Assembly (NCBI GenBank): GCA_026692885.1
Contig: JAPLNJ010000557.1
Location: 1-40,687 of the forward strand
Length of the DNA stretch: 40,687 bases
Direction of reading: 5' to 3'
Origin: Planctomycetota bacterium
Lineage (GTDB): Bacteria; Planctomycetota; Planctomycetia; Pirellulales; Pirellulaceae
Each line of letters opens with the position of its first letter. Position 1 is the first letter of the stretch. Shown piece after piece: positions 17,866 to 26,065 of this stretch. The position numbers and the translations under genes were made by a program. The notes below the pieces were generated by a model. The model saw nothing but the letters and a program-made list of their open reading frames with translations. It made no database searches and had not been told where the DNA came from.

Positions 17866-20517
17866 TTACGCCGGCTTGCTTTGCGCCCGCTCGACCACGA
17901 TCTGGCGCAGGGCCTTGTAATCCGTCTTCCCCGTGCCCAGGACCGGGATCGCCTCCACTCGCAGAACCTCGTCCAATCGCATCACACCGCGGAAGCCAGC
18001 CTCGGCGAGGATGGCGTTCGCTTGGCGTAGAGGAATGTCGGCGGTGCTGAAGAGCATGATCCAGCGACCGCTCGGCGTCTCGATCCCTTCCACCGCCACC
18101 TGCGGTCCGTTCTCCGTGGGCGGGTACAGCGTGTTGAACGGCTCTTCCAGCGCGGGCAAAGAAACCATTTCGCCGCCCACCTTGAGGAACCGTTTCAGCC
18201 GCCCGCGAAAATGAATGAATCGCTCGTCGTCCAGTTGGACCAGGTCGCCCGTCACGTACCAGCGTTTTCCAGCGACCTGGACGAAGGGGTCGGGGCCGTC
18301 GTACTTCAGATACCCGTGGAATATGCAAGGGCCGCGGACCAGCAGCAGGCCCGTGGTGTTGGCAGGCAGCGGTTGCCGTGACTCCGGGTGCACAACGCAG
18401 ACTTCCACGCCATCGACCGGTTGACCAACGCTGCCCAGCTTGATGTGGCCGGGACGGTTCCCGGACACGACGGGCGAGCATTCGGTGATTCCGTAACCTT
18501 CCAGGATGGTCGCCTGCGGAGCCAATTGCTTGGTGCGGGCGAATAACGCCTCCGGGCATTTTTCCGCGCCAGTAATGATGATGCGGATCTGGCGGAGATC
18601 TTCGGGCGAGGCGACGCTGAGCATGTAACTCAGGAAAGTCGGCGTCGTCACCAGCAAGGTCGTCTGATAGGCAGCGGCAGACCGTACCAACCCTCGGGCA
18701 TCGGTGGGATCAGGGTGATGCACGACGCGAAAGCCGGACAGGATCGGCGCCACGAGGGTGCCCATCAGGCCGAAACTGTGAAACGGTGGCAGGAAGCCCA
18801 ACATCGCATCAGCCCGCGTCGCATTCAACACGGCCAAGCTGGCCCGTACATTGTGGATCAGGTTCCCGTGGCTCAGGGGCACGGCCTTCGGCGTGCTCTC
18901 GGAGCCTGAGGTGAACAGCACCACCGCAGGCTCGTCGACCCCCGGTCGCGGCAGGTCGTGGAGAAAACTACCGGGAAACAGGTAGGAGGCCAGCAGGGTG
19001 GCGGCCGCTTCGAACTTGCCCACCTGGGATCGCAAGTCTTCGAGAAAAGCGTACTCCGCCCCTGGGATCTCAATACCAAGCCGATCGATCAACTTGCGCG
19101 ACGTCACCACATGCCGGATGTCGAGTTTCTCGACGGCGTGGGCCAGGTTGGCGGGACCGGTGGTCCAGTTCAGCAGCACCGGCAGCTTGCCCGCCAGCTG
19201 CAGGGAGAAGAAGACGAGGTCGGCGGCTGCCGAGGCCGGCAGTAGGACGCCGATCGCGTCGCCCTGCATCCGCGCGAATCGCTTGCCCATCAGCCGCGCT
19301 CCGACCAGCAGTCTGCGGTACGTCAGTACGCCGGAGATCCGATCCGCCACCGCCACGTCGCCAAGGTGCCTCAAGGCCCTCCGGACAAAGGCTTCGGGCA
19401 GCGTGTCGGCCAGAACTTCGAGCGGCTTGGTCGTGTTCGGCGGACGGTTCCAAGCGGGCGGCACGGGGGCAGCCCCGTCGCCCGTGCTCTTCAGGAGGCC
19501 CTCGGCCAACGCCCAGAGTTCACCGACCGTGTCGGCCACGCGATCAGCACGAAAGCCAAAACGATCCTCAATGCGCAGCGCGACGTCCATGCGGTCGAGG
19601 CTGTCCAGGCCGATCTGATCCAGCGGAGTGTCCAGCTGCTTGTCCGCGTCGCTCAGGGGTCGTCCCAGGTGCTCCTCAAGGAGTTCATTCACGGCGTGAA
19701 TCGTGGCCGGCCGAATCGCCCCGAGATCGACCTGGCCAGTCTTGGTCAGATCGGGGAAATTGTACGTCCGGCGGCCCAAGAATCGGTGATAGGGCACATA
19801 CACCGGGGGTTCCGGCCCGCCGCGATTGTACCAGTCTTCCAGGTACGGATTGAGCTGTTCGCGGCTCAGCCCGGGGAGATTGCGGCGGTCGATCACCTCA
19901 ATCGTCATGGTCACCTCGCGCCGCGGCGCGAAGCACAGCAGGTTGGCGCACATCCAGCCGATGGCGCGCAACACGCAACGGCCCAGTCGGGGTTGTGTGC
20001 CGGTGCAGGCATAGCTGAACATACTGCCCCAGACTCCCTGAGTGCGAACGAGCACCAGGTTGGCCTGGGGGCAGCGTTGGATGATTTCCGCAGCGGCCCG
20101 AGCCGCCCCAACTTCCTCGCGCCCCCGCCGCCGCGTACGGCCGGACGGATAGATCAGGAAGTTCTCTCCCCGTTCCACGCCGGCCACGATCGTATCGATC
20201 ATCGTCAACGTCTGCTCGCGGGCGCCGCGGCTCTGCTCGCTGAGGTCCGGGACCTCCAACGCATTCACCAGACGCATCAGCGGATAGAGCGCCGGCTGGC
20301 GATACATGCCCGAAAACACGACCGGCCGAATGCCTCCCTGGATTCGTAAGTGACTCAATACCAAAGGAGGGTCGATATAGCCGGGATGACTAGGCATCAC
20401 GAAGGTCGGTCCACGCAGACCTTGGAGCTGTTCACCGCCTTGGACGCGGACGCGATACCGCAGACGGCAGAGCCAACCAGCCAGTCGCCAAAAGAGGGAA
20501 TGCAGCAATGCGAGCAT
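17866..20517 (-). CDS. Acyltransferase - acyl carrier protein - AMP-ligase fusion
   Basis: 883 residues from ATG at 20517, with GGAGAG at 5 nt; the in-frame ATG at 20550 lacks a site. Domain 1 (about 30-230) is a PlsC-type acyltransferase with HPGYID (HX4D, H44) and FLIYPSGRTRRRGR. Domain 2 (about 265-340) is an acyl carrier domain with GLDSLDRM and the phosphopantetheine Ser near S306. Domain 3 (about 360-870) is an AMP-forming acyl ligase with VLFTSGSESTPKAVPLSHGN, LEGYGITECSPV, YVTGDLVQLD and TGKTDYK. E. coli Aas has domains 1 and 3, but no built-in carrier. It probably activates free fatty acids and passes them through its own carrier to a lysophospholipid or similar acceptor. Likely membrane-associated. 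Confidence 0.88.
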   Translation of the reverse strand: MLALLHSLFWRLAGWLCRLRYRVRVQGGEQLQGLRGPTFVMPSHPGYIDPPLVLSHLRIQGGIRPVVFSGMYRQPALYPLMRLVNALEVPDLSEQSRGAREQTLTMIDTIVAGVERGENFLIYPSGRTRRRGREEVGAARAAAEIIQRCPQANLVLVRTQGVWGSMFSYACTGTQPRLGRCVLRAIGWMCANLLCFAPRREVTMTIEVIDRRNLPGLSREQLNPYLEDWYNRGGPEPPVYVPYHRFLGRRTYNFPDLTKTGQVDLGAIRPATIHAVNELLEEHLGRPLSDADKQLDTPLDQIGLDSLDRMDVALRIEDRFGFRADRVADTVGELWALAEGLLKSTGDGAAPVPPAWNRPPNTTKPLEVLADTLPEAFVRRALRHLGDVAVADRISGVLTYRRLLVGARLMGKRFARMQGDAIGVLLPASAAADLVFFSLQLAGKLPVLLNWTTGPANLAHAVEKLDIRHVVTSRKLIDRLGIEIPGAEYAFLEDLRSQVGKFEAAATLLASYLFPGSFLHDLPRPGVDEPAVVLFTSGSESTPKAVPLSHGNLIHNVRASLAVLNATRADAMLGFLPPFHSFGLMGTLVAPILSGFRVVHHPDPTDARGLVRSAAAYQTTLLVTTPTFLSYMLSVASPEDLRQIRIIITGAEKCPEALFARTKQLAPQATILEGYGITECSPVVSGNRPGHIKLGSVGQPVDGVEVCVVHPESRQPLPANTTGLLLVRGPCIFHGYLKYDGPDPFVQVAGKRWYVTGDLVQLDDERFIHFRGRLKRFLKVGGEMVSLPALEEPFNTLYPPTENGPQVAVEGIETPSGRWIMLFSTADIPLRQANAILAEAGFRGVMRLDEVLRVEAIPVLGTGKTDYKALRQIVVERAQSKPA

Positions 20518-20550
20518 AGACTCTCCAACGCGACCTGGGGTCGCCACCAA

Positions 20551-20790
20551 GTAGCATGGCTCTCCAGAGCCCTGCGTATACGACTCCCCCGCGGCGAGTC
20601 GCTCCCGATGGGGTGCAACCGGTCGTCCTCGGAATGTAGCTGAATTCGCCAGAATTCAGGTCCTCGCCCTCGAAAAGCCCCTGAATTCTGGCGAATTCAG
20701 CTACGATTCTGGGCCCTTACTATGTCGTGCGAGGAAGACCGGTTGTGCCCCTCCCGATTCTGCCCGGCTCTGGAGAGCCAGGCATACGAA
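20551..20790. repeat. Nested palindromes with REP core, copy 2
   Basis: The centre, 20636-20704, is the same unit as at 1099-1163 but nearly perfect: GTAGCTGAATTCGCCAGAAT...and its complement. It is surrounded by inverted arms near 20617-20631 (CAACCGGTCGTCCTCG) and 20725-20745, and by GGCTCTCCAGAGCC near 20558 and GGCTCTGGAGAGCC near 20764. The layers make one composite element of about 240 bp. Confidence 0.75.
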
Positions 20791-20828
20791 GTTGCTTAAT
20801 TTCGTGTGGCATGAACTTAACGGTCAGG

Positions 20829-20994
20829 GCCGCCCAAATCAACCCCGTGCACGGCGTGGCTGAGCCGCGAAGTTTTCGACCTCGGCAGAGATTTATGAGC
20901 TAACGTACAGGGACGTCCGCAACGATCTGCCGAGGTTCGCCTGCGGTGGGCCGACGACGAATCAACATTTGACAGCGAAATTCGCCTGGGCGGC
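20829..20994. repeat. Inverted repeats upstream of the sigma-factor gene
   Basis: Arms CCTCGGCAGA (20880-20889) and TCTGCCGAGG (20926-20935) are perfect complements, enclosed by GCCGCCCA (20829-20836) and TGGGCGGC (20987-20994). Confidence 0.55.
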
Positions 20995-21000
20995 TAGCAC

Positions 21001-21113
21001 CGACGCATCAACAAGTGTCGCAAGTACAGTAGTCGTCGCGCTCCGCCGTGACGACATGTCATCACGCGGAGCGTGATGACCACTTTGAAAACCCGACAGT
21101 TGTTGATGCGACG
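21001..21113. repeat. Nested palindromes just upstream of the sigma-factor gene
   Basis: Outer arms CGACGCATCAACAAGTGTCG (21001-21020) and CGACAGTTGTTGATGCGACG (21094-21113) are complementary with two mismatches. Inside are two hairpins: GTCGTCGCG with CGTGACGAC at about 21032-21055, and the perfect GTCATCACGC-GGA-GCGTGATGAC at 21058-21080. Confidence 0.8.
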
Positions 21114-21189
21114 ATCCTTAGCACCGAACAGGGCTTACGCCGCTCGTATACGGCGTGATCATTACATTCGGCACTAGAAGAGGCTTACC

Positions 21190-22866
21190 GTGCTAAAGAC
21201 TACCCGCAGGGGGACGACGCGTTTTGGTTCCGGACGACGCAGGGCGACGGCGAGCGACGCAAGAGAACAAGTTCTGGATGGCAAGGTCAAACACCGGGTT
21301 CGACACACTACCGCTGACGAAGTGTGGGACGGGAGCAGGGATTCTCTGAGCGGTGATCTCGAAGGCGGTGATCTCGAAGGCGGCGCGGGCGAAGAGTTCT
21401 CGGACATGTTCGAGGAGGACTTGCCCCGGGAGCCAGAAGATACGTACACGCCACTGGCAGGCGATGCCACCACGGACCCTGTCCGGCTGTATCTGCTGCA
21501 AATGGGGCAGACCCCCTTGTTGAATCGGGCGGAAGAAATCGCTGCCGCGCAGGAGATTGACCGCACGCGGGCTCGTTATCGCCACAGTTTGTTGGCCACC
21601 GACTTCGTGCTGCAGGGAGCGTTGCAGATCCTGGAACAAGTCGGCTCCGGGCAATTGCGACTGGACCACACGATTGAGGTCGCCGTGACCAACCTGGCCG
21701 AGAAGCAGCGGACCTTGCGACGTCTGGGGCCGCATCTGAACACGCTCCGCCAGCTCTTGCTCCGTAACCACCGCGATTTTCGGACGGCAATTAGCCGAAG
21801 TCAGCCTCGAGCTGCCCGGCGAACTGCTTGGGCAGCGCTGGTGCGCCGGCGAAACCGGGCTGTGCGGCTAATCGAAGAGTTGAATCTGCGGACCAACCGG
21901 CTGCAACCCGTCTTCCAGAAACTCGTCGAAATCGACACTCTCATGGACCGGCTCCAGCGTCAACTGCACGAGACGCAGGCGGGCGACCGTGGCGAGCGCC
22001 CCGCGAGTGAGAGCTTGCGTCAGGAACTATGCGATCTGATGCGGATCACTCACGAGAGTCCGGCCACGCTCCGGCGGCGCATCCAGAAGACGGCCGAGTA
22101 TCGTGAGCAGTACGACGCCGCAAAACAGCGTCTGTCCGCCGGAAACCTGAGATTGGTGGTGTCGATCGCCAAACGCTATCGGCACCGGGGGTTGAGTTTC
22201 CTGGACTTGATTCAGGAAGGCAACACCGGGCTGATGCGGGCCGTCGATAAGTTCGAACAGGCTCGCGGTTTCAAGTTCTCGACTTACGCCACGTGGTGGA
22301 TCCGACAGGCGATTGCGCGCGCCATCGCCGACCACAGTCGCACCATTCGCGTGCCGGTCCACATCCTCGAAACCATGAACAAGCTTCGGAATGTAAAATA
22401 CGCGTTGCTGCAGGAATTGGGGCGCGAGCCGACGACGGAAGAAACCTCGCAGCGCGCCGGCCTGTCGCTCCAGGACACCTCTTGCATCCTGAATGTGTCG
22501 CGGACGCCCTTGTCCTTGGACCAATCGATCAATAATCACGACGACAGCCATTTCGGCGAATTTGTCGAGGATCGTCACCAGGCCGATGCTCTGCAACGAG
22601 TGCACCACGAGACGCTGAAGGAGTGCCTCGAGGCATCGCTGCAAACACTCGACTATCGCGAGCGGGAGATCCTCCGGTTGCGATTCGGATTGGCGGATGG
22701 CAAAACCCACACGCTGGAGGAAGTCGGTCAGATCTTCTCGGTCACACGGGAACGCATCCGGCAGATTGAAGCCAAAGCCGTTCGCAAGCTCCAAGAACCC
22801 TGCCGCGGCCGATCCTTAGCCACCTTTCTCGACGGCCACAGCTGGCCTGTTGCGGTTCATGTCTAG
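21190..22866 (+). CDS. RNA polymerase sigma-70 family factor, RpoD/RpoS-like
   Basis: 558 residues, starting at GTG with AGAGG at 7 nt. Region 1.2 is [20 protein letters not shown] at about residues 95-130. A long helical insert follows. Region 2 has [38 protein letters not shown] and [14 protein letters not shown]; region 3 has [13 protein letters not shown]; region 4 has [20 protein letters not shown] and the DNA-binding helices [20 protein letters not shown]. Region 1.1 is missing and replaced by a charged 90-residue leader, so it is more likely an alternative (group 2) factor than the housekeeping one. Planctomycetes carry several such paralogs. The palindrome-rich 5' flank may affect expression. 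Confidence 0.95.
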   Translation: MLKTTRRGTTRFGSGRRRATASDAREQVLDGKVKHRVRHTTADEVWDGSRDSLSGDLEGGDLEGGAGEEFSDMFEEDLPREPEDTYTPLAGDATTDPVRLYLLQMGQTPLLNRAEEIAAAQEIDRTRARYRHSLLATDFVLQGALQILEQVGSGQLRLDHTIEVAVTNLAEKQRTLRRLGPHLNTLRQLLLRNHRDFRTAISRSQPRAARRTAWAALVRRRNRAVRLIEELNLRTNRLQPVFQKLVEIDTLMDRLQRQLHETQAGDRGERPASESLRQELCDLMRITHESPATLRRRIQKTAEYREQYDAAKQRLSAGNLRLVVSIAKRYRHRGLSFLDLIQEGNTGLMRAVDKFEQARGFKFSTYATWWIRQAIARAIADHSRTIRVPVHILETMNKLRNVKYALLQELGREPTTEETSQRAGLSLQDTSCILNVSRTPLSLDQSINNHDDSHFGEFVEDRHQADALQRVHHETLKECLEASLQTLDYREREILRLRFGLADGKTHTLEEVGQIFSVTRERIRQIEAKAVRKLQEPCRGRSLATFLDGHSWPVAVHV

Positions 22867-22927
22867 GCCGTTTCTGGCCACACCTCGACAACCAACTGCC
22901 GATCTTGCCCACGCGGGTGGTGTCCGG

Positions 22928-22944
22928 TCGTTTAACCCGGAGCC
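22928..22944. repeat. Dispersed 17-bp repeat TCGTTTAACCCGGAGCC
   Basis: Identical 17-mer at 22928-22944, between the sigma-factor gene and the secreted repeat protein gene, and at 40467-40483. An identical match of this length within 40 kb is unlikely by chance. Confidence 0.55.
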
Positions 22945-23080
22945 AACGGAGACACCGCCATTCCGCGGTCGCCGTGGGTTCCGTTGTCGGACGGCACGCG
23001 GATTCTTGCCTCCGCTGCACGCGGTAGCTACAGTAGCAACTCCGTGGTGTGTTTCCGACCATCTGACAGGAGAACCAACG

Positions 23081-23548
23081 ATGAGAATGGGGCAAGTCTG
23101 TGTGTGTTTGTCGGCAGGGCTGGTATGGGCGTTGCTTGCAAACGGAGCTACCGCCGCCGAAACCGAATCCGCCGCAAAAGATGGCGGACCAAGAAAGGGT
23201 GGGATGAGCGGCCTGTTGGATGTGGTGAGTAAACTGCCGGCGCCAAGTCTTTCCGGCCTTATTAAACCGGACAAGATGGGACTCCTGACCGACAATCAGT
23301 GCCGCATCCAGGACAATGAATCGCACTTGCTTTCGGACAACCAACCGGAAGTCAACCTGCTGTCAGGCAATCAAACGAATATCCTGTCAGGCATTCGCAT
23401 CCTATCGGACTGGTCCGTGGAGGTACACATCACGGTCTACAACGGCGACAGCAAGGCCGCCAGCGTCAAGCCGAAAAACGCCAACCACCAAAGCAAGTCC
23501 CATCAACCGGGGAAGCAGAAATCCAAGAAGCAGGCCAAGGATCGCTAA
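23081..23548 (+). CDS. Secreted repeat-containing protein of unknown function
   Basis: 155 residues from ATG at 23081, with AGGAG at 7 nt. Signal peptide: VCVCLSAGLVWALLANGATA. The mature part has a repeated motif, MGLLTDNQ, HLLSDNQ, NLLSGNQ, ILSGIRILSDW, then a beta-like strand VEVHITVYNGDS and a Lys/Ser/Gln-rich basic tail (KSHQPGKQKSKKQAK). No family recognised. It follows the sigma-factor gene by 215 bp on the same strand but has its own ribosome-binding site and probably its own promoter. Likely exported, perhaps to the cell wall or envelope. Confidence 0.75.
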   Translation: MRMGQVCVCLSAGLVWALLANGATAAETESAAKDGGPRKGGMSGLLDVVSKLPAPSLSGLIKPDKMGLLTDNQCRIQDNESHLLSDNQPEVNLLSGNQTNILSGIRILSDWSVEVHITVYNGDSKAASVKPKNANHQSKSHQPGKQKSKKQAKDR

Positions 23549-23699
23549 CCCGAGTTGGAACCCAATCGTGCGTTAGAGTTCCCAAGCCTGGGAAAACGGC
23601 TGGCCGGGTTGCAAGCGTGAGCGGGGCGGATAAGATACGGCTGGCCGGGGAGGAACCCGGCCCTGTGACGGAGTCTTCTGCTGTCGGGAAACCAACTCC

Positions 23700-24620
23700 A
23701 TGAGTCGTTCCAAGATCTTACTCCAACTCGACTCCGATTCGCACGCCAGCGTGTTTGATGCCGTGGTGGCGGTGGACGCCGGTGTCGAGCACTTGCTGCA
23801 GTATGCGGGCGTCACGTCTGGGAACGTGCGTGACTTGGTGCACGGCGCCATATTTACCCGCGGCCCGCAAGACTTGCGGCACACGGCCATCTTTGTGGGC
23901 GGCTCGAACGTGGCTGCTGGCGAAGCCTTGTTGCAGCAGGTAACGGCCTGTTTTTTCGGGCCCATGCGGGTGTCGGTGCTGCTGGACGCCAGCGGCGCCA
24001 ACACCACGGCCGCGGCGGCGGTGCTTTCCGCTGCGCGGCATCAGCCGCTGGCCGGGGCCGAGGCTTTGGTGCTGGCGGCGACCGGCCCTGTGGGCCAACG
24101 TGCGGTCCGACTGCTGGCTCGGGCCGGCAGTGCGGTGCGGGTCGCCTCCCGCAATTTGGCCCGTGCCGCGGCGGTCTGCCGCGACGTGACGGCGCGAGTG
24201 CCCGGTGCAAAGCTGACGCCGGTCGAGGCGGGGACTGTGGAAGCGGCGGCCGCCGCGTTGCCGGGCGTTCAGATCCTGATCGCGGCAGGTGCGGCCGGTA
24301 TTGAGCTGCTGTCTGCACCGGCGTGGCAAGCGTGCACGAGTCTGCGGGTCGCGATCGATTTGAATGCCGTGCCCCCAGTGGGCCTCGCCGGCCTGCAGGT
24401 CACCGACAAAGCGGTCAACTACGGCGGCGTGGCCGGGTACGGTGCTATCGGTGTCGGCGGCCTGAAGATGAAGATCCATAAGGCCGCGATCGCCCGCTTG
24501 TTCGAGCGGAACGATTGGGTGCTGGACGCCGAGGAAGTCTACGCAATCGGACGTGAACTGACGGCGAACTTGGCGATCGTTTCGAACAAGACCGCGGCCG
24601 AAATGGGTTTGGAGATATAG
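23700..24620 (+). CDS. mtdB: NAD(P)-dependent methylene-tetrahydromethanopterin dehydrogenase
   Basis: 306 residues, normal length. The N-terminal domain carries HTAIFVGGSNVAAGEALLQQ and CFFGPMRVSVLLDASGANTT, hallmarks of MtdA/MtdB. The Rossmann half has VLAATGPVGQRAVRLLARAG and VRVASRN, then VAIDLNAVPPVGLAGLQVTD. The enzyme oxidises methylene-H4MPT to methenyl-H4MPT in the formaldehyde oxidation pathway, known from methylotrophs and also from planctomycetes. MtdB and MtdC cannot be told apart here, so the symbol is provisional. No other H4MPT gene is in the window. Its 3' end overlaps the convergent histidine kinase gene by 82 bp. Confidence 0.92.
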   Translation: MSRSKILLQLDSDSHASVFDAVVAVDAGVEHLLQYAGVTSGNVRDLVHGAIFTRGPQDLRHTAIFVGGSNVAAGEALLQQVTACFFGPMRVSVLLDASGANTTAAAAVLSAARHQPLAGAEALVLAATGPVGQRAVRLLARAGSAVRVASRNLARAAAVCRDVTARVPGAKLTPVEAGTVEAAAAALPGVQILIAAGAAGIELLSAPAWQACTSLRVAIDLNAVPPVGLAGLQVTDKAVNYGGVAGYGAIGVGGLKMKIHKAAIARLFERNDWVLDAEEVYAIGRELTANLAIVSNKTAAEMGLEI

Positions 24621-26059
24621 GCGTCCATACCGGCCACCAGGCAGAGTTCCCGATCGCCTTTCAGAGCGTGTGCGGTCATGGCGATGATGGGGATGTGCGT
24701 TCCCTCCGGCTCCTGCCCGCGAATTGCGGCCGTAGCCTCGAAGCCGTCCATCTCGGGCATCTGCACATCCATCAGGATCAGGTCAAACCGCTCTCGCTGG
24801 TAGGCCTCAAAGGCCTCCCTGCCATTCTTAGCAACGACCACTTGGTGTCCATTCTTGTGGAGCAGGCCGAGAGCCAGCCGCTGATTCATGACGCTGTCTT
24901 CGGCCAGCAGGATGTGCATTGGCAGGTGCGGACCCGCAGGGGCGGGGACTGTCGCAGGCAGAGCCTCGACTGCGAGCCGCTCACTGGCCAGCTTGAAGCG
25001 GGCCGTGAAGTGGAACGTAGTACCTTCGCCGACTTGGCTCTGCAGGCCAATCTTGCCCTTCATCAACGAGACCAGCCGCTTGGAGATCGACAGGCCCAGG
25101 CCCGTGCCGCCGAATCGGCGAGTCGTGGTCGCATCCGCTTGCTCGAACGCTTCGAATATTTTCTCGTGCTTCTGCGGTGGAATGCCGATGCCCGTGTCCG
25201 TGACCGCAAACCGCAGCGCGACTTCCTGTCTTAGCCGTGCCTCGGTACGGATGTTGACACTGATCTGGCCCTGCTCCGTGAACTTGATCCCGTTGCTGAC
25301 CAGATTCAACAGCACCTGCCGCAGCCGTTGCGGATCCCCGATCAGCCGATCCGGCGTGTCGGGGGCCACCTGCCACTGAAGTTCCAAATGCTTCTGGCTG
25401 GCGCGAAACCGCATGGACTTCAGACATTCGTCCAAGGTTTTGCGCAAGTCGAACTCGACCATTTCGAGCGTGAGCTTGCCTGCCTCAATTTTGGAGAAGT
25501 CGAGAATATCGTTCAGCAGCCCCAACAGCGAGTTGCCCGATTCACGCACCATTTCCAGATATTCACGCTGGGCCTCCGTCAGTTCCGAGTCCAGCACCAA
25601 GTCGGTCATGCCGATGATGGCATTCATGGGTGTGCGGATCTCGTGGCTCATGTTGGCCAGGAACGCTCCTTTTGACTGATTGGCTGCTTCCGCGGCCTCC
25701 TTGGCCTGGCGCTGGGCCATCTCCGCCTGCTTCCGGCCGGTGATGTCGCGCACGAACACGGCATACCCGACCGAGCCTTGCAGCGGAATCGGCTGGGTGG
25801 TCATCTCCGCGTCGAACTGCTCCCCGTTCTTGCGCATCATGCGTACTTCCAGACGGCGGCCCATCATGGAACCCATCTCGCCAGCCCCGGAGAACCGCAG
25901 CAGGTTTGCTCGCTGTCGTTCCCGCAACTCCGGCGGGACCAGGACCTCGGTCATGTCTTTGCCGATGACCTCGCGGCGCGGGTACTTGAAGACATCCTCG
26001 GCCGCGTGATTGAACTCGACGATCTGGCCATGCTCGTCGGCGAAGATGATGCAGTCCAT
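24539..26059 (-). CDS. Hybrid histidine kinase, C-terminal part (PAS, HisKA, HATPase, receiver)
   Basis: 506 residues from ATG at 26059. A PAS domain (CIIFADEHGQIVEFNHAAED) is followed by HisKA with the phospho-acceptor His in FLANMSHEIRTPMNAIIGMT, a HATPase with LVSNGIKFTEQG, DTGIGIPPQ and RFGGTGLGLSISKRL, and a receiver with LLAEDSVMNQ and phospho-acceptor Asp in LILMDVQMPEMDGF. The upstream frame joins it in phase through a single TAG at 26066, and normal PAS-linker sequence spans the stop, so it is probably the rest of one kinase. AGGCGG just before ATG could allow separate initiation. It acts with the receiver-HATPase protein upstream. Confidence 0.9.
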   Translation of the reverse strand: MDCIIFADEHGQIVEFNHAAEDVFKYPRREVIGKDMTEVLVPPELRERQRANLLRFSGAGEMGSMMGRRLEVRMMRKNGEQFDAEMTTQPIPLQGSVGYAVFVRDITGRKQAEMAQRQAKEAAEAANQSKGAFLANMSHEIRTPMNAIIGMTDLVLDSELTEAQREYLEMVRESGNSLLGLLNDILDFSKIEAGKLTLEMVEFDLRKTLDECLKSMRFRASQKHLELQWQVAPDTPDRLIGDPQRLRQVLLNLVSNGIKFTEQGQISVNIRTEARLRQEVALRFAVTDTGIGIPPQKHEKIFEAFEQADATTTRRFGGTGLGLSISKRLVSLMKGKIGLQSQVGEGTTFHFTARFKLASERLAVEALPATVPAPAGPHLPMHILLAEDSVMNQRLALGLLHKNGHQVVVAKNGREAFEAYQRERFDLILMDVQMPEMDGFEATAAIRGQEPEGTHIPIIAMTAHALKGDRELCLVAGMDAYISKPISAAVLFETIAKFAVSSRPIA

Positions 26060-26065
26060 CGCCGC

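Noticed and set aside
19366..20349. 327-codon + frame opposite the acyltransferase fusion
   Set aside because: Antisense shadow; no motifs.
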